This document shows, piece by piece, positions 11,788 through 22,767 of a DNA stretch of 64,000 nucleotides. The DNA is from Sanderia malayensis (taxonomy: Eukaryota > Cnidaria > Scyphozoa > Semaeostomeae > Pelagiidae): assembly GCA_013076295.1 (NCBI GenBank), contig RQOL01000882.1:1488001-1552000 (forward strand). Reading direction: 5' to 3'. The notes under the pieces were generated by a model. The model did not search any database and was not told the DNA's origin. It worked only from the letters and a program-made list of their open reading frames with translations. The position numbers and the translations under genes are program-made. The first letter of the stretch is position 1, and the number at the start of each line of letters is the position of its first letter.

Positions 11788-12975
11788 CAGTCGGTAGGCC
11801 TCTCTACTGGCTCGATTATTCCAGCGGCTTCCTGCTTCTGTAATTCTTTTGTTACTTTTTCTCTCACTTGAAATGGAATCCTTCGCTGCGGTTGAATAAT
11901 TGGTTTTACGTCTGAGTTTTCATGAAGCGTGACCTCAAAATCTTTGAGTTGACCTAGTCCTTGGAATACCTCCTTATATTTATTTTGTAAATGTCTAACA
12001 TATTCTGGTAATTCTTTGTTGAATTGTTCTGCGGTGACACTATCCACTTTGTTTACATTCACTTTTATGAAATTTAATTCTTCAGCCGTTTTGCAGGTCA
12101 TCAGATTTCCTGTGGCATCTTTCGCAACGTGAAAGTTTGCTACTGTTAATTTTTGACCATTTTCAACAGAGCTTTCAAATTGTCTGAGAATTTCTAGCGA
12201 TTTTATTGCTCCGTAGGCATGAACTTTGACATTGGTGGGCTTAAGTCGAATGTTATTTCTTGAATTTATTTTCTGCCACGAAGTTTCGTCGACAATGTTG
12301 ATGCTTGCGCCAGTGTCGAGAAAAAGCTGACATGTTCTTGATTTATTTTCACAGAAACTTCCAGCTTTCGTTTCTTATTACGCCCATCCATATAGAATAC
12401 GTAGTCATCATCACTTGATTCTGAAGATTCTGAAACTTTGGTAGTAGCTTCAATTTTACGTACTCTCTGGGAATTTTTAGGCGTTTTCCCGTCAGTTTTT
12501 GATTTGCAACATCGAGTGAAGTGATTTTTGCGTTTGCATGAACCACAAGTTTTTCCACGGGCGGGGCAAGGTCCAGTGGTGTGTGGAAAATCAAATCCAC
12601 AGTTATAGCAAGTTGATTTTCTCACAGCTGCCTGTTTTGGTGTGTTATTGTATTGTTTTCTGACTGGTTTTGGCTTAGATTTGAATTTTTGAACAGTATT
12701 TGTTTCCGATATTTCAAGCTTTTGAAGTCCGGTTGATAGGGAATTTTCCATCCGCTCAGCCTGAATTTTGCTTGCTTCAGCTCGCTTGCCTTTCAATAAA
12801 AGATCTTCTAGTTTGAGTGTGTCAGTTTTTAGGGCACTGCGACGTAGTGAAGAACTTAAACATCCTGAAATTATCTGCCTTTTGGTTTCCACATTAGGTT
12901 TATCAAATTCACAAGTTTGAAAAAGTTTTCTCAGTCGGGTATGAAATTCTTCAAGGGTTTCCCTTGAGTTTTCAC
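11788..12975 (-). pseudogene. Ty3/gypsy gag C-terminus, protease and RT start
   Basis: On the minus strand, starting at 12975, gag continues with ETLEEFHTRLRKLFQTCEF and a double zinc knuckle (CYNCGFDFPH.., CGSCKRKNHFTRCC). A frameshift leads to the aspartic protease (LFLDTGASINIVDETS, about 12330-12285) and on to RT block 1 (QKQEAAGIIEPVERPTDWG). Gypsy homology stops at 11788. The core RT with its YxDD box is absent from the window; RNase H reappears at 6893. Upstream gag lies on the far side of the foldback element. Confidence 0.83.
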
Positions 12976-15628
12976 CCGGGGTAATGTCTGTGCAGTACAG
13001 TGGAGGCTGTGCAGTACAGTGGAGGTTGTTCAGTACAGTGGAGGGATAACATCAGTACAGTGGGGGGATAACATCAGTACAGTGGAGGTTGTTCAGTACA
13101 GCGGAGGGCTAACATCAGTACAGTGGAGGGATAACATTGAGTACAGTGGAGGCTGTGCAGTACAGCGGAGGGCTAACATCAGTACAGTGGAGGGATAACA
13201 TGATGTGTGTGGGGGGATAACATCAGTACAGTGGAGGCTGTTCAGTACTGTGGAGGGATAACATCAGTACAGTGGAGGGATAACATGATTCATGTGGGGG
13301 GATAACATTGAGTACAGTGGAGGCTGTTCAGTACAGTGGGGGGATAACATCAGTACAGTGGAGGCTGTTCAGTACTGTGGAGCGATAACATCAGTACAGT
13401 GGAGGGATAACATGATGCTTGTGAGGGGATAACATTGAGTACATTGGAGGCTGTTCAGTACAGTGGGGGGATAACATCAGTACAGTGCAGGGATAACATG
13501 ATGCTTGTGGGGGGATAACATCAGTACAGTGGAGGCTGTTCAGTACTGTGGAGGGATGACATCAGTACAGTGGAAGGATAGCATGATTCATGTGGGGGGA
13601 TAACATTGAGTACAGTGGAGGCTGTTCAGTACAGTGGAGGGATAACATCAGTACAGTGGAGGCTGTGCAGTACTGTGGAGGGGTAACATCAGCTTCCTGT
13701 CAACTTACGCTATTTTATAAAGAATAGCTATTTTTCACATTCTACCTAGGCAACCATTAGTAAATGCGTTACCCAACAATGAAATATAAGAAAAAAATTA
13801 CACGCATGTAATGTAAAAATGTGTCGAATGTGTTATGAGATGATAAAACTAACTGAAGATACAATAGAAACAGAAATTATTCACATCCGCAACCGCAAGA
13901 CTGTAAAAAGTTTGCAAATACCAATGTTTTAAGGAATCCTCCTCTGATGAGGCAGCATCTTCAAACGAGATCTCGTTCGCAAAGTCACTAAGAAGCGATT
14001 CATCCAGGCCTTCTGAAAAGAAATTTTCATTCCCATCTCCATAATCTTCATTTTCAGAATCTATATTAATATCATCAATGCCCGAAATGTTAAACGGAAA
14101 TAAAGAGCGCCTGGCTTGTCCGTCCCTTCGATGTTTTTGGAAAGGATCTCCATCTTCTTTCAACGTCTCCAATCTTTGATCATCTTTCAAACTTTCTAAA
14201 TAATAATCAAAGGAACATTTTGCAGGGCTGCTGGTTTTCTTTAAAGGAGCTTTAAGCAAGAATGATTTAAATTCTTCATCCATTTATGTTTTGCTTGGCA
14301 TAACTTCATAACTTCATAACTTCCACTGTACGAGTAAGAAAAAAAGACCTTCATTTTTAGGTCAATAAAATAACACAACAAATTCGCCATCTGAAAACGG
14401 CATGGTTGCGCTAAGGCCACCGCTGTACTGATGTTATCCCCCCACAGTACTGAACAGCCTCCACTGTACTGATGTTATCCCCCCACAAGCATAATGTTAT
14501 CCCTCCGCCGTACTGATGTTACCCCCCCCACAGTACTGCACAGCCTCCACTGTACTGATGTTATCCCTCCACTGTACTGAACAGCCTCCACTGTACTCAA
14601 TGTTATCCCCCACATGAATCATGCTATCCCTCCACTGTACTGATGTCATCCCTCCACAGTACTGAACAGCCTCCACTGTACTGATGCTATCCCCCCACAA
14701 GCATCATGTTATCCCTCCGCTGTACTGATGTTATCCCTCCACAGTACTGCACATCCTTCACTGTACTGATGTTATCCCCCCACTGTACTGAACAACCTCC
14801 ACTGTACTCAATGTTATCCCCCCACAGTACTGAACAGCCTCCACTGTACTGATGTTATCCCCCCACAAGCATAATGTTATCCCTCCGCCGTACTGATGTT
14901 ACCCCCCCACAGTACTGCACAGCCTCCACTGTACTGATGTTATCCCTCCACTGTACTCAATGTTATCCCCCACATGAATCATGCTATCCCTCCACTGTAC
15001 TGATGTCATCCCTCCACAGTACTGAACAGCCTCCACTGTACTGATGCTATCCCCCCACAAGCATCATGTTATCCCTCCGCTGTACTGATGTTATCCCTCC
15101 ACAGTACTGCACATCCTTCACTGTACTGATGTTATCCCCCCACTGTACTGAACAACCTCCACTGTACTCAATGTTATCCCCCCACAAGCATCATGTTATC
15201 CCTCCACTGTACTGATGTTATCCCTCCACAGTACTGAACAGCCCCCACTGTACTGATGTTATCCCCCCACACACATCATGTTATCCCTCCACTGTACTGA
15301 TGTTATCCCTCCACAGTACTGCACAGCCTCCACTGTACTGATGTTATCCTCCCACTGTACTGAACAGCCTCCACTGTACTCAATGTTATCCCCCCACATG
15401 AATCATGTTATCCCTCCACTGTACTGATGTTATCCCTCCACAGTACTGAACAGCCTCCACTGTACTGATGTTATCCCTCCACTGTACTGATGTTAGCCCT
15501 CCGCTGTACTGAACAACCTCCACTGTACTGATGTTATCCCCCCACTGTACTGATGTTATCCCTCCACTGTACTGAACAACCTCCACTGTACTGCACAGCC
15601 TCCACTGTACTGCACAGACATTACCCCG
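12976..15628. mobile_element. Foldback element with long satellite-like inverted arms
   Basis: The two ends are exact reverse complements for tens of bases (GGTAATGTCTGTGCAGTACA at the left; its complement at the right). The arms (about 12976-13690 and 14415-15628) consist of variants of CAGTACAGTGGAGGGATAAC and CAGTACAGTGGAGGCTGTT. The right arm is longer because about 370 bp (around 14485-14850) is tandemly duplicated. The core (13690-14415) is unique sequence with one open frame. The element interrupts gypsy gag; both flanks carry the palindrome CCCGGG, a likely 6-bp target duplication, and the gag frame is continuous across the flanks once one copy of the duplication is discounted. Short in-frame peptides inside the arms are repeat artefacts. 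Confidence 0.85.
13849..14283 (-). CDS. Hypothetical acidic protein in foldback core
   Basis: The frame has an ATG at 14283 and 144 codons. The product is hydrophilic. It has a Lys/Ser-rich start (KAPLKKTSSPAK), a basic patch (KHRRDGQARR) and an acidic Asp/Glu/Asn-rich middle (DINIDSENEDYGDGNEN, then SFEDAASSEEDS). I recognise no family. It is the only substantial open frame between the arms, so it may be a captured host exon or part of the element's own gene. The last 20 or so codons look less protein-like and could be read past a splice donor. Expression is unproven. Confidence 0.3.
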   Translation of the reverse strand: MDEEFKSFLLKAPLKKTSSPAKCSFDYYLESLKDDQRLETLKEDGDPFQKHRRDGQARRSLFPFNISGIDDINIDSENEDYGDGNENFFSEGLDESLLSDFANEISFEDAASSEEDSLKHWYLQTFYSLAVADVNNFCFYCIFS

Positions 15629-16290
15629 GGTGGTTTTGTCTGGCTTGTCGAAATTTAAAAACTTCAAAGTCGATATTGTGAGATGGGGCAAAATGTGCAG
15701 TGAATTTGTTTACAGCAGTATCAAAGTCATCATCCTCACCATTTTCAGGAATTGTTTCAAATATTTCTTGAACTTCAGTTCCAGCAGAATACAATAATAA
15801 GACACGTTTTTGCGATTCATCTGTGACGTTACACATTTTTTTTATAAGAAACCTGGCTCAAGGCCTATTAGTAAAAGTTTCTTAATTTTTAGCCACATTT
15901 TAGTTCGAAAAGTTTCTTAAAAGTTTCTTAATTTAATGAAAAAGTTGCAGTGAAAAGGAAGAAAAAAACATGGATGTGATAAAATATTAGTATTATATCA
16001 AAGAAAAATCGTCAATGCGAAAAAATTGTCATCTGGAGCTGACAATGTTGTGCTTAGCACATAAAACACACTTACTGTAGTTGATATTTGTTGAATCCAT
16101 AAAGGAAAAACGTGTTTCCAAAATTTCTAATGTTTCTTAATTATTTCCTTGTAGTTCTAAGAGTTTCTTAAATTTTAGGGCGTTTAGATCTAGGTTTCTT
16201 ATAAACCGGTTTCTTATAAAAAAACATGTAGCGGCTTTCAGATATGTTTGAAATCTCTTTATCCAGAATTTCCATCTCTTTTTCGTCCTA
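15629..16290 (-). pseudogene. Ty3/gypsy gag N-terminal part, split by a MITE
   Basis: The minus strand encodes RWKFWIKRFQTYLKA just above the MITE and NVTDESQKRVLLLYSAG just below it, followed by FDTAVNKFTAHFAPSHNIDF and FEVFKFRQARQ. This is a retrotransposon gag capsid segment. The MITE at 15830-16230 interrupts it at a TA, and the foldback element interrupts its downstream end. A start codon and LTR upstream of 16290 were not found. Confidence 0.75.
15830..16230. mobile_element. TA-type MITE, copy 1
   Basis: The terminal inverted repeats are about 20 bp (CACATTTTTTTTATAAGAAA at the left; TTTCTTATAAAAAAACATG at the right) and are flanked by TA on both sides (15830-15831 and 16229-16230). 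The body contains many AGTTTCTTAA motifs. A second, very similar copy lies at 55936-56340. A TA target with short inverted repeats suggests a Tc1/mariner-mobilised element. Confidence 0.85.
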
Positions 16291-16423
16291 TGTTATACCC
16301 CCGTATAATATAGGACAAAATAGTAATGGTGAAGCTTCTAAAAAAACTGTCGATTTGGCTAGCAGAGCTCGAGAGCTCGGAAATTACCATATTGATAGCA
16401 TAGGACATCACTTTGCTTTATAG
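16231..16423. other. Gap between gypsy gag and first NACHT exon
   Basis: The part up to 16290 is gypsy gag. The rest includes a short AT palindrome around 16293-16315 and a frame reading SNGEASKKTVDLASRAREL that ends in a stop just before the NACHT exon. I cannot assign that frame. CTTTGCTTTATAG at 16411-16423 is a plausible splice acceptor. Confidence 0.4.
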
Positions 16424-18108
16424 TTGTTGGAAAATTGAAAATAAAGTACAAAGCAGGATGTAAAAGACACATGATTTATACCAATTTAGAGAGTGACATG
16501 ACACGTGTGGAGATGGACATCACAGCATTTTTAGATGTGGATTATGAAGAGATAAAGACGATCGTGCCTTCTCCGAAGGCACCAGAGGAAAAAGATTATC
16601 GTGTCTTCTTCGTTAGTGGTGTAGCTGGCATTGGGAAATCGGTCTTATGTAAACGATTGGCCTTTGAATGGGCAAAAGATGAAATATTTCAATATCAATG
16701 TCTTATTTATTTTGAATGTAGAGTGTTCAATGAATATTTCGTCAACAAAAAGGGAAGTATTGTTGATGTTTTGGATGAGTTTTTGAAAGACAGATTCTTT
16801 GGTTTCACTTCACATCATGACGAGAACACATTATTTTTAATTGACGGATTAGATGAAATGCTAAATGCACAATCAGTTATGGACAAGTTCATCAACTCGT
16901 TTCCTGTATCAAAATTTGTACTGTTTGGCAGACCACATTTTAGTATTGACTTGCCTTTTAAGAAAATTGAATTTCCATCTGTTAAAGATGTTGGAGACGA
17001 TAAAATGAAGGATTATTTGAAAAAAGCATGGAAGATCGTGGGTTATGGAAACAATAAGATTAAAGATGCGATAAAAGTGTATGCTCGTGATATCAAATTA
17101 TTTCCCCAGCTTTTCAGTCATGTTTCATTAAACTATTTTTATGCTCTTCGTGAAAATTTAGCAATGCCCAGCAAAACGGATCTTTACACTTGGACATTGT
17201 ATATGCTGTTAAGAGACCATTCATATTTGAAAAAGGATTTTAAAGAAAGAATTGAAGAAAGCAGCATCACACACGAAGACAACAGAATTGCTGATAGCAG
17301 CAAAACACAACTGAAATCCGATACTTTGGATATATTTTCTGTATACTCCAAGCAATTGAAAAGTATCAGTAAGTTGGCATACGATTGGTGTATCGGAAGA
17401 AAGGTTTCTGTTACCGAAGTTGATTCCTTTTTCACAGAGATTGATAAAAGTAAAGAAGGGTTCAAGAATTTTTTTCGAAGTCTTCTTTTGCCTCATAACG
17501 ACAGAAATGGAAGACTAATAAAGTACAAGTTTAAACATAAGGCAATTAAAGAATTTCTTGCAGCCATTCATGTCTGCTTCGGCGAAGACGGAGAGAGATT
17601 GATTACTGATATGGTGACAAAGAGGCATAAAGAAAATTTTCCTGTCAATGTTTTGTCATTTATTTGCAATATTTCAAGATACAATTTGTTAGAAAACGAT
17701 CCTTCTGACCTGGATATTGTTCATCAAATGATTCAGCGACTCGACGTCAAGTCTGTTCACTCGGAGGAGCCGATATTTACAATTTTAAATAACTTTCGCA
17801 AAAGTGCTTTGAGTGAAAAGGACCTTCAAATAATTATTGAGGTAATAGCCAACTCTTTCAAATCAAATGAGAAACTCAAAGACAGATATCAACTGATTGG
17901 TGTATTATCAAAAATTCGAGTGAGTTCAGCAGGACGAATTGATTTCAAGATAGACGAACGGCAGACTATGCATCTCTCCAATTTGATTCAGCTTTCAGAA
18001 GGCAACGGAATTAATGCAAGTCAACTAAAAAGTGTTTTCGCCAAAACAAAATGGATTATTAAGCAGAACTCAAAAAGAGATAGGGTTTTGAACAAATTTT
18101 TAGATATG
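16424..18108 (+). CDS. NACHT-domain exon 1 (NLR-like receptor), intronless version
   Basis: NACHT P-loop NTPase, the oligomerisation switch of NLR immune receptors. Visible motifs are Walker A GVAGIGKS (about residues 62-69 counting from 16435), Walker B LFLIDGLDE (133-141) and a sensor-like FGRPH (164-168). Helical winged-helix-type sequence follows, but no leucine-rich repeats. The exon appears to start in phase 1 after TTTATAG (16423) and to end in phase 0 at a GTAAGT donor (18109). Its 561 codons match the three-exon NACHT at 38236-40133 (565 codons) along the whole length: LKIKYKAGCKRH corresponds to LKDRYQKECAEH, and NASQLKSVF to ANSEIKNAF. No ATG or N-terminal domain exon was found upstream, where gypsy sequence lies, so this is a partial gene. 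Confidence 0.85.
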
Positions 18109-18766
18109 GTAAGTTATTTTTACTTTAGGATACGAGAATAGATCCATTTTTGACCCGTTGCAAAAAATCATAGATAAATCTGGGCTCGGTCTGTGCAATA
18201 GTAAATTGGTGGTTTTGGAAAAAGAACTTTATAAAGATTATCAAAAAGTGGTGCTTCGCTCATGCAGCTGATACAAAACCGTAGAGATAGAATGTAAGAT
18301 AATCTAGACTGCTATTTATGGTTGGTGTTACAATGTCACTACTGTTTCAAGAATTTATTATCCTTCATTTGTGCAAATTGATAGCTTGTTATATGAGAGT
18401 TTCAGATCGTTGTTATCTTTAACCGGCCTGAAAAGTCAGCTGCATTTGCAGTTTGAAAAGTCATTGAACAAAATTTCGACTACATGAAAACAATTTTAGC
18501 CCGTTCAAAACCTCATGTAAATCGCAACTAAAAATTTCAAACCGGGCTGAAGTTTTGGGAGCATGCGCATAGCAGAGAACTAAACTAAAACTATTAGCAT
18601 GATGGCGGCAAATGCAAGTGAAAAATCTGTCGGTGCTGCATGATTTCGATGGAACAGAGATGAAAAAGTGTGCTATGCTGTTTAATTCATTGTTTGTCAA
18701 ATTATAAATTGGCTTATGCATGCTTCCAAAATCATATTCGGTTCGGCTTCAGACAGCCTGTATGTG
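18109..18766. other. Putative intron sequence, no gene seen
   Basis: This is AT-rich sequence downstream of the GTAAGT donor. A GGGCTGAAG motif (about 18545) recurs near 21835 beyond the palindrome, suggesting that older repeat sequence surrounds it. No exon or RNA gene is recognised. Confidence 0.4.
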
Positions 18767-21600
18767 GACCAGTGGCTCAAAGGGGAGCATTACCACCCGA
18801 GGAGGCAATTTATGGGACAATGTTTTTCTGGTGTAGTTTTGGGCGTAGAATTCGAATCTGGATGTTGATCAGGCGTGCGAGGGAGCGTTTCTGAGATTTT
18901 GGGGGGGTTTAGGGTAAAAATAAATTTTCCTTTCAACCATCCAATTTCTGAGAAAATCATTATAAGAATGATGCCCAAGCCACACTAATTCTACGTGGAG
19001 ATAGATATTGCAATGTCACGATAAAAATTGGCTCTTCCTATTTTGGGGGGGGGGGGGAGGTGGCTAAATTTCGAAGCCCAACGGGACTACAGGCCTATTA
19101 CCTAAAATCATGTTATTCCTGCGTAATTTTTCAATTTAGATTTGAATGAAGCAAAATTTTCAACTGAACGCACATAATATTTACATTATAAGGATAAAAT
19201 GCTTATGCACGTATTCTAAGAAATTCGTTATAAGAAACTCAGACATTTGGATAATCTAAAACAATTTTGAATTTCAAGGAACTCTTAAAAAACTTTTAGT
19301 ACTTGAAATCAGAAAAATCTAAGATGTACTGGGAAAATTGGTTTGTTCCTTATAAAAGTTGTTTAATCTCTCATCAGAAAAGGCTGTTATCTGTTGAAAT
19401 CGCTGAAGAGCTACTTTCAGCAGAGGAAAGAGGCATTGGAATGTTTGATATAAATTTAGGGATCGTCTCCATGCGAATGAAAACCAAACTGCATCCCTCT
19501 TTGATCCCATTAAACGGTCTCCTTGGAAGGGATCTGGAAATGCTGAGAAAAGTCTAAAGTAAAATCCAATGGCAAATCAAAAGATGTTGGGGTGCAAAGG
19601 GACATTCTTGGTCTTCTCGTCACAGTAGCATTTATAGAAAACGAAATGATCAACATCGGCAAGGCTCTCGCCTATCCTCTCGCCCCAGTACTACTATATT
19701 TAGTAACAAGTGACGGATGCAGAATGGAACATAGTTAAAAGCAAGCTTTTTGATGCTGCACTCAACACGGTTTTGTCCGAGGAAACCCTGTCGGTAAATG
19801 CTAGCTGCTATGGAATGGATTTGGCTGCATCACTTCCCTCGATTGTAAAGCTTCCAGATAGAGCTGTCAGAAATTAAGCAAAAGTAGCTGTCGGAAATTA
19901 AGTCAGGAAGACGTGGCAAATGTTCATGAGTTGGAAACCAAACACGAAGAAACAGACACCAAGATTTGCTACCTTCTGCACCACGCCGTAAGCCAAAATA
20001 TTGGTAATGAAACAGTAGCTGTCGTGCGTTCCAGTTCAGGAGATGTAGACATCCCTGTCATACTTTTAGCAAATGAGATTAATAATCTGAAAATAATCGT
20101 CGACAACGTTACTGGCAAAGCAAGAAACTCCTTAATCTTGCATTATGTCAACTTTCTTACGCGCAGAAACAAGCACTTCTGGGATTGCATGCTTTCTCTG
20201 GCAATGACTATGTGTCATCATTTTTTTTGAAGGGAAAGAAGGCTTTCTGGAAGAAAATGAATAAAAAGAAGAATACATGTTAGCCTTCAGAAATCTTGGT
20301 GTCGAAACTCACCCTAATGAGAACTTAATTTCTAGCCTCGAGAAATTTGTCTGTTCCCTTTATAGAGAAAAATGATTAGAATCCATTGCAATGCAAGGAA
20401 AGCAATATTTTGGGAGAATTTTGCAGTCGATAAGAAGACTTTAACTATCTTCATTCTGCATCCGTCACTTGTTGCTACAGATAGTAGTACTGGGGCGAGA
20501 GGATAGGCGAAAGCCTTGCCGATGTCGATCACTTCGTTTTCTATAAATGCTACTGTGACGAGAAGACCAAGAATGTCCCTTTGCACCCCAACATCTTTTG
20601 ATTTGCCATTGGATTTTACTTTAGACTTTTCTCAGCATCTTTAGATCCCTTCCAAGGAGACCGTTTAATGGGATCAAAGAGGGATGCAGTTTGGTTTTCA
20701 TTCACATGGGGATGATCGCTAAATTTATATCAAACATTGCAATGCCTCTTTCCTCTGCTGAAAGTAGCTCTTCAGCGATTTCAACAGGTAACAGCCTTTT
20801 CTGATGAGAGATTAAACAACTTTTATAAGGAACAAACCAATTTTCCCAGTACAACTTAGATTTTTCTGATTTTAAGTACTAAAAGTTTTTTAAGAGTTCC
20901 TTGAAATTCAAAATTGTTTTAGATTATCCAAATGGTGCTAATAATATTTTTGGACTTAGTCTAGGGGGTTAAGCACAAACACGCTAAAAATGAATGCTAT
21001 ACTCTCCAAAGAAAATTGTTATAAAACTGAATAGTACATAGAAAATAGCAGCTCTTATATTTCACGAACAATATAGAAGTTTCTTAGAAAATTTTTTTTT
21101 CTATACTGGAGTTTTTTGGCCATTCGAGAGTCTGAGTTTCTTTTAACGAGTTTCTTAAAATACGTGTATAACCATTTTATCCTTATAATGAAAATATTAT
21201 GTGCGTTCAGTTGAAAATTTTGCTTCATTCAAATCTGAATTGAAAAGTTACGCATGAACAACATGATTTTGGGTAGTAGGCATGTATTCCCGTTGGGCTT
21301 CGAAATTTAGCCACTTCCCCCCTAAAATAGGGAGAGCCAATTTTTATCGTGACATAACAATATCTATCTCCACGTAGAATTAGGGTGGCTTGGGCATCAT
21401 TCTTATAATGATTTTCTCAGAAATTGGATTGTTGAAAGGAAAAATTATTTTTACCCTTAACCCCCCAAAATCTCGGAAACGCCCCCTCGCACGCCTGATC
21501 AGCATCCAGATTCAAATTCTACGCCCAAAACTACATCAGAAAAACATTGTCCCATAAATTGCCTCCTCGGGTGGTAATGCTCCCCTCTCAGCCACTGGTC
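18767..21600. mobile_element. Long palindromic (foldback) element
   Basis: The left arm (about 18767-19745) and right arm (about 20436-21600) are inverted copies of each other, with outer ends GACCAGTGGCTCAAAGG and its diverged complement. The arms share the AACTGAACGCACATAATATT stretch and a stretch encoding QRDILGLLVTVAFIENE. About 690 bp of single-copy sequence lies between the arms. The element sits in the putative intron after NACHT exon 1. The arms differ at many positions and by small indels, so the element is not very recent. Confidence 0.75.
19880..20380 (+). pseudogene. Remnant of a repeat-borne PIN/XPG-like protein family
   Basis: Plus-strand frames read HEETDTKICYLLHHAVSQN, SSSGDVDIPVILL, then with a frameshift LHAFSGNDYVSSFF and after a stop KKAFWKKMNKKKEYMLAFR. 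I recall this block order from an uncharacterised multicopy family in invertebrate genomes whose EEADT-type motif resembles PIN/FEN1-like nucleases. That assignment is from memory and unverified. Both palindrome arms carry another piece of the same family (QRDILGLLVTVAFIEN). Stops and frameshifts rule out function. Confidence 0.4.
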
Positions 21601-22044
21601 TAATGCAATCACTATGCCATTCATTTGAAAAAGAACAGCAAGAAGCAAACTGAGCAGCGAAAAAATGCAGAGAGCCATTTTCTTCATGTTATGTGACACC
21701 ATTTTGTAATGATTTCTCGCGCATAATTGAACCCACATTGATTTTAACGAGAAGAACCCATACTAATCCTTTTTAAGTTCAACCCACCATATAATTGATT
21801 CAAATTTCAGCCCAGCTAAAGTTACAAACGGGCTGAAGCCTTGCCCCCTAGCCATTTTTCGGAACGTGGAGGCCACAGGGTCTCGATGTACGAAGTTTAA
21901 AAAATAGCGAATTTCTGGAAGGTGGGCCTCGTTTGCACTCTAGATTATCTTATGGCCTATCTCTGTGCCCCCATATTGTCCCGATATATGCCCGTTTTTG
22001 TTGTCTCCAATTCGCATTCTGAAAAGATAAAGTTGTCCTCGTAG
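21601..22044. other. Putative intron, no gene seen
   Basis: The segment contains GGGCTGAAG repeats matching the sequence left of the palindrome, and otherwise nothing I can assign. Confidence 0.35.
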
Positions 22045-22093
22045 TTTACGAAGGAGGTGGTTGAAGATTACGAAGAGTATGTTTACACACCCG
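22045..22093 (+). CDS. Candidate 49-nt linker exon (phase 0 to 1)
   Basis: The exon would follow the acceptor TTGTCCTCGTAG and precede a GTAAGG donor. It would encode FTKEVVEDYEEYVYTP plus one base. The phase change from 0 to 1 is what is needed after the first NACHT exon, and it parallels the 34-nt exon at 46007 that follows the second NACHT. The acidic, Tyr-rich sequence has no known domain. The pyrimidine tract is short, so this is a prediction by phase and position only. Confidence 0.45.
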
Positions 22094-22394
22094 GTAAGGA
22101 AACTTTAATGTTTAAATAGCGTTGAAAAAGCTTTGCCTGTGAATATATCTCCTAGGTTATATTCGGAGTACTTGTTTATATCAACCAATCTAAATGGGGG
22201 TTTAAAGGGCCACTCCCACCACATTTTTTATTACATTTATCGGTATTTGTGGCTACCAGCTCTGCTATGTGGCTATAACGTAAAAACATGTACTGTAGTT
22301 TTTGAATTTTGTTTGAGTTAGCTTGTTAACACCTATTTTCATAACCATATTTCATATTGCTGATCAATGACAATTAAAACTCTTCTTATTTTAG

Positions 22395-22427
22395 ATGAAA
22401 AAGAGCCATCAGCAAAAGATCTTGAGG
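22395..22427 (+). CDS. Candidate 33-nt linker mini-exon (phase 1-1)
   Basis: Acceptor TCTTATTTTAG and donor GTATGT flank 33 nt encoding DEKEPSAKDLEG across the phase-1 borders. The sequence resembles the 36-nt exon at 35233 (GITDESKNKTLEG) and the short charged exons of the downstream tail, so it is plausibly part of the same receptor family. It would link the first NACHT to whatever follows, possibly the Death exon at 32558. Confidence 0.55.
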
Positions 22428-22767
22428 GTATGTAAGGTTAATGTTTCATATTTTAATGTATACTTGGTCAGAATATAGTCTATTTTTAGTTATCTGTGAA
22501 CGGTTTGTCTGCTACCGTGGATTATCTTAGTCTGAAAAGATATTTGTGGCCCTCATTTTGTCCCCATAAACTATTTTGGCAAGGTGTACAATTTTCTAGT
22601 TTCAAACGATGCTGTACCGGGGCCGATAAATAGATAGGTTACAGTGCCCTTATAGCTTTTTTTATTGCCTAAAACTATAGAATCTAATGCGCCGATTTTG
22701 ACACCGTTTATATTTTTTGTTCTGATGAGTAGTTGTTAAGTTGCGAGCGTTTATATTTACACTTTGT

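Noticed and set aside
13020..15600. AGGGATAACA motif in the foldback arms resembles the core of the I-SceI homing-endonuclease site.
   Set aside because: The match covers only about ten bases and recurs because the arm motif recurs; no homing endonuclease is present.
14497..15691. Minus-strand frames with repeated GGITSVQWRDN-type peptides.
   Set aside because: They are translations of the foldback arm satellite; frame and length follow the repeat, not a gene.
16320..16420. Frame SNGEASKKTVDLASRAREL before the first NACHT exon as a possible upstream exon.
   Set aside because: It ends in a stop at the acceptor, has no donor, and its phase does not fit the NACHT exon.
18670..18978. Short open frames at the left edge of the palindrome.
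   Set aside because: They overlap inverted arm sequence and are not maintained in the other arm.
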